Below, piece by piece: positions 15,028 to 22,700 of a stretch of 24,731 nt of DNA. The position numbers and the translations under genes were made by a program. The stretch spans positions 1-24,731 of the forward strand of contig JWZX01002575.1 of the NCBI GenBank assembly GCA_001275005.1. The letters run 5' to 3'. The stretch comes from Chrysochromulina tobinii. Taxonomy: Eukaryota; Haptophyta; Prymnesiales; Chrysochromulinaceae. The notes under the pieces were generated by a model. It did not search any database, was not told the origin of the DNA, and saw only the letters and a list, made by a program, of their open reading frames with translations. Position 1 is the stretch's first letter. Each line of letters opens with the position of its first letter.

Positions 15028-16614
15028 ATGACTGTGGCCAGGCTCCTTCCGGCCAAATCGGCACCGTCACTGCCCACGCACGTGCACCGGAACCGGCTCA
15101 CGCCGCGCTCCGCCGAGGCATGCCGTCGCACGGGCATCGAGCCCTCCGAGCTTCTGCCGCTGCCGCAGTCAGCATTCCAGGAGCCCGGCCAATCGCCGCT
15201 CATCGCGAAGCAGCGATGGGAGCGATACGAGGAGCTGCGCCTCGAAGCGTACCAGGCGGTGCGCGCCGAGCGCGAGAAGGTCATTGCTGACGGTGGAGTG
15301 ACGAACCTCGGGCGAAGTGAGGGTGAGACGGCCTCAGCGCCCAACTTCACCGACGAGGCGGTGTCGACGGCGGCGGACATGGATCGACGCGTGATCGAGA
15401 AGATCAAGAAGAAGCAGCAGGCCGAGATCGAGCAGATGCTCATGTTTGAGATCTCTCAGGCCCGGCAGCTGTCGGAGAAGGAGGACAAGGTCAGGGCCGA
15501 GAAGGCCAAGGAAGAGGCACGAAGGCTCGAGCGCGAGCAGCGCGCAAAGGAGACGGCCGAGTTCCGGCGTCGTACGGAGCTCGAGCGCAAGGAGGCCGAG
15601 GAGAGGGCCGAGAAGGAGGCGCGCCGGCGCCAGCAGGAGGAGATGCGGCGCGATGCGAAGCGGCGCGAGGAGGAGGAGGAGGCGGAGCGCCAGCGCCTGG
15701 TGGAGTTGGATCGCAAGGAGCGAGAGAGGATCGCCAAGGCCGAGGCGCGCCGGCTCCGCCAGAAGGAGCTGCTGGAGGAGCAGCAGGCGGAGATGAAGCG
15801 CAAGGAGGAGCAGAAGGCCGAACAGGAACGCGAACGTCTCCAGAGGCTCGAGGAGAAGCGCCAGGCCCAAGCGGAGGAGAATGCGCGTGCGCGCGCGCGG
15901 CAGCAGGAGCGGATTGAGCAGACGCTGCTCCAGAACCAGGAGAGGCTTGCGCAGCAGCGCTCGCAGTACCTGCAGAAGATGCAGAAGGAGGAGGAGCGGC
16001 GCCAGGCTTTCGAGGCGGAGAAGGAGGCGGAGATCCTCGCCAAGCAGCAGGCCGGCATCGAGAAGCGCGAGCACATCAAGCAGTGTCAGTTGCAGATGGA
16101 GGCGGTGGTGCAGGAGCGCAAGGACGGGGTGATGAAGAAGGAGCTCCATCATGAGCAGATGAAGCAGGAGGCGGACGAGGTGCGCCAGCGAGAGCAAGAG
16201 AGCAAGATCGCCGAGCGTGAGATGCGACTCTACGCGATCCAGCTCGCCCATATGCGCAGCCAGCGGCGTACCGAGTACCAGCGCGAGGTGATGGCGAGCA
16301 AGATCGAGCTCGAGGCGGCGCGCACGGACCACCTGCTCCAGTCACGCCGCGCACAGCTCGTGCAGCGCAAGGACATGCGCTCCAAGAGCTGTCGCGCCAA
16401 GGAGGACGTGACCGCACGTATGGACAAGATGCGCACCTCGTCCTCCTTTGACATCGACGACGAGATCCGCCAGTACATCCAGAACCCGGACCTGCGCGAG
16501 CTGCTCGATCGGTGTGACGAGAAGTGCAAGGGCGGCAAGGTGCCACTCGACACGATGCGCGCCGTGCTCTACGAGATGCAAAAGGAAGGCAAGCTCCTCT
16601 CCGGCACAAGGTGA
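15028..16614 (+). CDS. Charged coiled-coil protein, ciliary/flagellar-associated type
   Basis: Predicted 528 residues. An N-terminal conserved-looking block (about 30-90; LTPRSAEACRRTGIEPSELL, then QRWERYEELRLEAYQAVRAERE) resembles the head of flagellar-associated coiled-coil proteins of the kind found in algae and trypanosomes. Residues of about 115-460 form a long single helix rich in Glu, Arg, Lys and Gln (trichohyalin-like). The C terminus (about 465-528; DDEIRQYIQNPDLRELLDRCDEK) is a small non-repetitive helical domain. The start at 15028 is the first ATG, with G at -3; the frame is open to 14992 only through GTG. It lies 156 bp after syntaxin-5 on the same strand. The ciliary role is inferred from the head pattern and composition, not proven. 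The last coding bases are duplicated in the 3' flank. Confidence 0.85.
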   Translation: MTVARLLPAKSAPSLPTHVHRNRLTPRSAEACRRTGIEPSELLPLPQSAFQEPGQSPLIAKQRWERYEELRLEAYQAVRAEREKVIADGGVTNLGRSEGETASAPNFTDEAVSTAADMDRRVIEKIKKKQQAEIEQMLMFEISQARQLSEKEDKVRAEKAKEEARRLEREQRAKETAEFRRRTELERKEAEERAEKEARRRQQEEMRRDAKRREEEEEAERQRLVELDRKERERIAKAEARRLRQKELLEEQQAEMKRKEEQKAEQERERLQRLEEKRQAQAEENARARARQQERIEQTLLQNQERLAQQRSQYLQKMQKEEERRQAFEAEKEAEILAKQQAGIEKREHIKQCQLQMEAVVQERKDGVMKKELHHEQMKQEADEVRQREQESKIAEREMRLYAIQLAHMRSQRRTEYQREVMASKIELEAARTDHLLQSRRAQLVQRKDMRSKSCRAKEDVTARMDKMRTSSSFDIDDEIRQYIQNPDLRELLDRCDEKCKGGKVPLDTMRAVLYEMQKEGKLLSGTR

Positions 16615-16653
16615 GAGTGGTCCTCATCATAAAGGAAGGCAAGCTCCTCTCCA
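16580..16653 (+). repeat. Direct duplication of the 3' coding end into the 3' flank
   Basis: AAAGGAAGGCAAGCTCCTCT occurs at the end of the coiled-coil gene (about 16580-16601) and again 52 bp later (about 16632-16653), after the stop codon. It is a small tandem duplication spanning the stop. Confidence 0.8.
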
Positions 16654-17486
16654 GTATGCCAGGTGTGAGAGGTGAGAAAGGTCGAGGGCGAGGTCGCGAC
16701 CTGGCGACGACGACGCACAGGCGTGGCGTGATGACTGATGATCGATCTTGCACGGTCCACGGAGCATGTGTCGGCGCGCGTGAGCGCAAGCGTTAGTATT
16801 ACACGATCCGATCATTCTCTGCACGCTGCCGGCGGCTTTGGGCCTTCTTAGATCTTACGGCTTACCGGTCCGATTTTGGATTTATGCGATTACTCGTTAA
16901 CGTACTCTTTACCGTATAGCGCGATATTATAGTTACTGCCTACAACTTGAACTTCTCAACAAGTTCGTCTTCCTATCCCTTGACCCTTCGGAACTTCGCC
17001 ATCTAGCATCTTCACCTTCGCTTGGCCCGCACGCATCTCAGTGGTGCCAGAGTCGGAGAGTTGTTGTGCTTTTTACTACGTTCCTACGTTAAAGTGCTAC
17101 GCGCGTTATCCGTTAACGGAAACTCGAAAGCGAGGACCAAAGCGCAAAGGACCGGACGGGCTGTGCCCTCGTGCGGCGATTCCACTGTCTCCGAGATTGG
17201 TGCTAGACTAGTGCTAGACGGGATAGACGACCTTTCACCGGGGAGTCGAGTACAATGCTACAATCATGTTCACATGTGACATGAGATCTGAGACCCGCGA
17301 CGTTGGTGTATTCCCTTGTGAGCGCGGGGAGGGACTGACTGTGTGAATGAGCAGACTGAGACGCGAGGTCCCTGCCAGAGGTGTTTCTTGGAGTTTGAAC
17401 TGCAGCCGGCGTTTTCCGTTACGCAAGATTCCGTCAATCGAAGACTTCAGAAGACGCAGCGGCAGCCCGCGGTCCCGGGGCTTGTG
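16654..17486. other. Intergenic region and likely promoter of the plastid-targeted protein gene
   Basis: About 830 bp with lower GC content than the genes, notably 16800-17000. Small palindromes are seen: CCGTTAACGG at 17110-17119 and a near-palindrome around TCACATGTGA at 17271-17280. A short direct repeat, GTGCTAGAC, is at about 17200-17220. The open frame at 17022-17279 has no recognisable product. The frame of the next gene is open upstream from 17343, but only via GTG. Confidence 0.4.
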
Positions 17487-19133
17487 ATGGTGCGCAGTCT
17501 GTGGGGAGTTGTTCTCTGCGTCGCTATGTGTGCAGAGGCTCTGCACACTCCCTGGAGCATGCCCAGTCAGTCCAAGCCGAGGACGACTCCGATGCTACGG
17601 CGGACGGCAACGATGCAACTCAAGGACGAAGACCAAACTGTGACCGTCACAGGTAAAGAGGTCACACTAAAGCTGGTTGTGCAAGATGAAGAAAAGAGCG
17701 TACCAATTGCTGCTGCTGCGGTGTTTGCAATCAGCTCCTTCCTTTTGCATGTGCCGCTCCTGCTTGTGCCGATTCTGCTCGCCCCCACTAACAGCAAAAC
17801 CTCCGAGGCGGTCCCGGAAGCGGCACCGGCGGCGACCCCGAAGCCAGAGGCATCGCAGGCTGTAACGTTCTCCAGGCCGCTTGCAGTGCGCAGCTCGATC
17901 ATGCTTTCGGAGAGTACCGTTGAGGAGAAGCCGCCGAAGGCCGACAGCACCCCGACGGCGGCGGATCTCAGCAACAAGCTCGAGCAGAAGAGAATCAGCA
18001 GCACGGATGTCGCAATGCAGGAGCAGAATTCGATGACCTCTAGCCGAAGCCGAAAGGTGTCGGGAGCAGTCGCACTCCTTTCAAGAGCAGCCCAAAGGAG
18101 TGCGAGCAACGACAACGCATTGGTGGCCAGCAACGGAGGCGGATTGTCGTCGCATCGTGGCGGGGCGCCTCTCTCTGGAGGTCAGCTCGTCGTCCGGCGC
18201 GTGGCATGGGCCACGGGATGGACTCTGCTCGTCGTTATCGCGATGGTTGCGCTGGGCATGCCGCTCACACGCCAGAGGCTCATAGAGCTCATTGGCGCGA
18301 ACGCCTCGCGTGGGATTGAGACGCTGGTTACGCTGCTTGTCGGCGTGTCGGCGCAGATCACCGCTGCTCCGGCTCAGGCACAGGAGCTCGCGCAGGCCAC
18401 CGTCGCCTCCTCGCGCGCGTTTGCGCAGCATTCGTCGGAGCTCATCGCTCGGATCCCATCGAGCTACGCCTGGCAAGCAGCCGAGGTGGCGGCGACTACA
18501 GTCGGCCAGTCGGCAGCGAGCGCATGCCAGGCGGTATGGTCGGGAGCGCAGGCGGCCGCGGCGACGAGCGTACCGATCATGGCCCAGTTCGTGACCACAT
18601 GCAGCGCGTATGCTGCCAGCGGCTGGCATGTGGTTTGTGACTGGGCCACGGCCTTTTGGAAGCTCGCCGTGGCCAAATGGGCGATCTTCTCTCGGATCGC
18701 CTTCGATCTCGCCGCGGCTGCTTCAGTGGCCGCCTGGCAGGCTGCTGTCGCGGCGTGGAAGGCCGCCCCACAGATGGCCGCCGACGCCTGGGCCACTGCG
18801 TCGCAGCTCGCCGCCCTCTATGCTCTGCGCGTGTCGGAGGAATGGTACATTGGCCTTGCGGCGGCGCAGGCAGCGGGCACGCTGCTGGGCACATGGCTCG
18901 CCGCGGCTATCGATGCGGCCTGCGTGGGCGTGGTTGAGATGGCTGCGTTCCTCAAGGAGGCCTTCGCAAGGCTCACAGCTATACTCATCCCAGCTGCCAG
19001 CGCCTTTGCGGCAAAGCTGGCGGTCGGTGCTGAGCTTGCCTTCGCAGAGGCCCGCAAGGCAGCGCAGCCGCTGCTGGTGCATGTCGTAGCTAGGCTCCAG
19101 ATGCTGGCGGTCCTAATGCCTTCGAGGCTCTAG
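17487..19133 (+). CDS. Probable plastid-targeted Ala/Trp-rich membrane protein
   Basis: Predicted 548 residues, family not recognised. Residues 1-18 form a signal peptide (MVRSLWGVVLCVAMCAEA). Residues of about 19-45 are Ser/Thr/Pro-rich and basic with no acidic residue (SKPRTTPMLRRTATMQ), so the two together look like the bipartite presequence of complex red plastids. Membrane segments span about 73-99 and 243-262. Residues 100-235 are polar and disordered. Residues of about 290-540 are almost pure alanine-rich helix with periodic tryptophans (329, 351, 380, 386, 391, 398, 417, 424, 435, 453, 470) and few charges, fitting long amphipathic or membrane-lying helices. The start has G at -3 and G at +4, and the signal peptide fixes it. 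Possible roles are membrane coating or lipid-surface binding in the plastid; this is inference. A secreted or vacuolar protein is the main alternative. Confidence 0.75.
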   Translation: MVRSLWGVVLCVAMCAEALHTPWSMPSQSKPRTTPMLRRTATMQLKDEDQTVTVTGKEVTLKLVVQDEEKSVPIAAAAVFAISSFLLHVPLLLVPILLAPTNSKTSEAVPEAAPAATPKPEASQAVTFSRPLAVRSSIMLSESTVEEKPPKADSTPTAADLSNKLEQKRISSTDVAMQEQNSMTSSRSRKVSGAVALLSRAAQRSASNDNALVASNGGGLSSHRGGAPLSGGQLVVRRVAWATGWTLLVVIAMVALGMPLTRQRLIELIGANASRGIETLVTLLVGVSAQITAAPAQAQELAQATVASSRAFAQHSSELIARIPSSYAWQAAEVAATTVGQSAASACQAVWSGAQAAAATSVPIMAQFVTTCSAYAASGWHVVCDWATAFWKLAVAKWAIFSRIAFDLAAAASVAAWQAAVAAWKAAPQMAADAWATASQLAALYALRVSEEWYIGLAAAQAAGTLLGTWLAAAIDAACVGVVEMAAFLKEAFARLTAILIPAASAFAAKLAVGAELAFAEARKAAQPLLVHVVARLQMLAVLMPSRL

Positions 19134-19715
19134 ATGCACGACCTAGCCTCATAATCCAAGCTCGTCCAAGAGGTGTGAGACGCATCGCAGGGGACGAGAC
19201 GGATGCTGAGGTGAGAGAGGCGCGCATGCGATGGCCCCCAAGCCCCATTCAGAGTCAAGAGTGTCGAGAAGAGTGTCAACGATTGCAGGATGTCGTGAGC
19301 TAGCCGTGAGCCATCGCATATCAGAGTGATCTATACCGCTTGTACCATGGGATTATAAGGGTGGGGGTGTAGGTTTTCTGGACGGGAGGGGCCCGGGACT
19401 GAGAAAATGCGTTTTGGCCCCGTGATCCGTACTGGTCCGACTGATGGTAACCCCCGAAACCGACCCGCGCCGCAAGGCGCCCGGCGCGGAGCCGAGAGGA
19501 CTCGGACGGGAGTCCGCGACCCGGGAGGGCGAAGCGCCCGCCGAGCTGCGCCGCGGGCAACGGGCGACTCGCCTTTGCCGAAGGTTCACGTTAGCTAACG
19601 TAATATGTGCAGTCCCAACTCGTTTCGCAGGCAGCAGTCAGGAGAGACTTTGCCGGTACAAAGCTTTGAGCTGAACTCGTGAACTGACCACGCGCCAGTG
19701 GAGTCGATTCGCGTA
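19134..19715. other. Convergent intergenic region with a hairpin cluster
   Basis: This region lies between the 3' ends of the plastid-protein gene and the fusion gene. Within 19467-19539 there are three successive short hairpins: GCGCC-GCAA-GGCGC at 19467-19480 (a GNRA-type loop), GGACTC-6nt-GAGTCC at 19498-19515, and GGGCG-AAG-CGCCC at 19527-19539. CCGAG-AGGA-CTCGG at 19492-19505 overlaps the second as an alternative fold. A perfect 14-bp palindrome, ACGTTAGCTAACGT, sits at 19588-19601. No coding gene is supported. A structured RNA, shared 3'-end signals or a small mobile element are possible. Confidence 0.5.
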
Positions 19716-22700
19716 TCACTCCCATAGCTCCTCTAAGCTCGCAAAGCCCTTCTTGCCTCGACCGACGAGTGCCTCGCCGCGGAGGCGCCGCCGCTGCGGC
19801 AGGCCATCAAGACCACGCAGCGCCTCGTCGACTGCGGGCACATCCGTTCCCGCGCTGCCATCCAAAACGCTTGACGAAATCTTGCCGAAGCCCACTGGAT
19901 GCTGGCCGAGGGCCGCCGCATTCTCGGCGATGCGCTCCAGGCGCGAGCTCCGGGGGATGGCGCTGCAGCCGCGCGCGACCGCCCAGCGTATGAGGGTCTG
20001 TGCTGGGGTGAGGCTGAGCGCACGGCTGGCTTGCACGACTTCGGTCGCCTCAAGCAAACTGGCGCTCAGCCCTCTGTCGTCACCGTCGCAACCAGCCGCG
20101 CCGGCCGCATCGGCCGCATCGGCCGCGATAGTCGCTCTGCCATGCTGACCGTTCGCAGCGGCCTTTCGTCCGTCAGTGCCAACGTGCCCGAGCGGAGAGT
20201 AGGCGGTCACGTGTACTCGGTGAGCGAGGCAATAGGCGAGCAGCTCGTCGTTGCGCCATCCGGGGTGCATCTCCACCTGGTTGACTGCTGGAGGGACGGC
20301 TAGTCCAGGGATTGCGAGCAGTGCACCGAGGCGCCGGGGACTCATGTTCGCCACGCCTGATGAGGGAGGCAATCATCAGAGGTCGTCAGAGGTCGTCAGA
20401 GGTCATCAGAGGTCATCAGAGGTCATCAGAGGTCATCAGAGGTCATCAGACTCCTGTTCGCCACACCGATGGAGACCACAAGTCCGTCCGCCACGAGCGC
20501 CTCGAGCTCACGCCAGATCGGCTCAAGATCGGCCATCGATGGCGGCGGCCAGTGGAGCAAGTACAAGTCGAGCCGGTCGAGCTGAAGCGCACGGAGCGAC
20601 GCAAGGCATGCGGCGCGCACGTTGGCCGGTCTTGCATCCGAGATCCACAGCTTGGAGGTGACGAAGAGGTCGGCACGCCGTACGCGCCCCTCACACATCG
20701 CAGCATGGATCGCCTCGCCAACGGCCGCCTCGTTGCGATAAATTGAAGCGCAATCGAGATGCCGCACGCCCGCACGTAGGGCAGCCTCCACCGCCGCACG
20801 TGCCTCGTGTGGGGAAAGTTCCCAGGTGCCCACGCCGAGCAGAGGGATGGCGGCACCGGTGTTCAGGACGACGCGAGGACCACCGGGGCGCTCCCGATCC
20901 GCCGCCGACACGGCGCCATCGCTGCCCGACACGGCGCCACCGCCGCCCGACACGGCGCAATCGCCGCCCGACACGGCGCCATCGCCGCCCGACACGGCGC
21001 AATCACCGCCCGACACGGCGCCGCCGCCGCCGCCGCCGCCGCTGCAATCATTTACCGTGCTGCCCTGAACATTGCCGGTCTCATCGCCGTCGACGAGCGC
21101 TTCGAGCGCCGTCTCGAGCGCACGGATCGCCCGGCGCGCATAAAACTGCCGAAACTCTGTTGGCAGCGCGGCCAGCTCTGCGGCCGCGGCGTCGACGTGG
21201 GCCATGGCCTGCGTGGCTGCTGGCGGATCGCGGTTGCCGTACAGGTCCTTCGGGTCGTACATCGCGCGCGTGAGCGCTGCCGGGCCTGCGGGGCTCGGCG
21301 ATGGCTGGTGCGAGCGCCAGAAGACATTCAGGGCCACGCTGAATCCAATCGAGGTGACGTTGTGGAACCAGAGCGCGGGAATGAAGAGCACGTCGCCGGG
21401 TGCGAGCTCGCACTCTCGGCGTGTGGCCACCGCCGCCCGGAAGCGAGGCCACTCATCGTCATTCCAACGGTCAATGTCGGAGACGCGGGAGGAGGAGCCT
21501 TCAGTGTACCTGATGAGGGAGGTAATCAGAGGTCATCAGAGGCAATCAGAGCCTTCAGTGTACCTGATGAGGGAGGTAATCCGCGCCCATCAAGAGGCCA
21601 TCAAGAGGCCATCAAGAGGCCATCAAGAGGCCATCAAGAGGAGGAGGCTCCAGTGTACAGATTGGCATCCTCTGAAGGCGGCCAGAGCACCACGCGTTTT
21701 CGACCGGTGAGCTGCGCGAGTGCATTGTCCATCACGTCGAAGTGCGTCCACAGCTGCGTATCGTCCGAGGCGAGCCGCAGAACCGACGAGTGATAGCTCG
21801 CACGGCGTACGATCGCGCCGCCCCGAGCGTTCACACCAACCGCACCGTTCACACCGTGTGCACCAGTCGCGTCCGAGTGGGCATCATCCGAGCTCGACGT
21901 GCACTTGGTGACGGCTCGCTCGTCCTCGATCGGCTGCGGCAGCAGCCGGCACTCGCGTGCAAGCTCGGGGAAGGTCGAGGGGAAGTCGGCCGCGTCCTTC
22001 CTGGGGTCGGGCCCGACGGAACGAAGATAGTAGCGCTCGCCGCTTTCGAGGAGCGGAGGGTATGAGGGGAGTCGAGGCTGAGGGTGGACCGCTGCCGCCG
22101 TCGCGCCTGCTTGGTCACCTTCGTCAGCAGCGGCGTCACTGCCATCTGCGGCCTGATGAGCCTCGCCATCTGCCGCCTGATGAGCCTCGCCAGTCCCTTG
22201 GCCGTAGCAGCGCCATACCGCCTCCGCGAAGGGCATCGAGCGGAAGACAAAGTTTCGCGGCGTGTTAGGCGCTCGATGCCCCGCGAGGTCGACCACGGCG
22301 TTCGGGCACACGTGGACGCTCACGCTCGCCGAGGTGCAGCGGGTGGCGGCAAGGTGCGAAGCGGTCCAACGTCCGCTGCATGCGCCGAGATCGAGACCTC
22401 GGAGAATTGCAGGCTCACGCGCGCGGAAGGCATGCTGCTCCAGCCACGCAGCGTCCGCGAATGCGGGGCACTGGACCACGCGCACCGGCGCCGCCCGCGG
22501 AAGTCGCGCCGCCTCGGCGCCCTTGCCGCCCCTACCGCCCTCGCCGCTCTCGCCGCCGCCGCTGCTGCGCCGCGCCGCCGCCCCGCCTCCAAACGATCGC
22601 TGCTGTGCTGGCGGCTTGGGCCGGGCATGTGCCCGTGGCAGCGCGGCCGGCAGCGCGGCTCGTCCTGTGCCCGGCATGGCGTGCACGGGGCTGTCGCCAT

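Noticed and set aside
20370-20450. Regular short repeats resembling a CRISPR array
   Set aside because: Units are 10 bp without spacers and lie inside a spliced intron of a eukaryotic gene.
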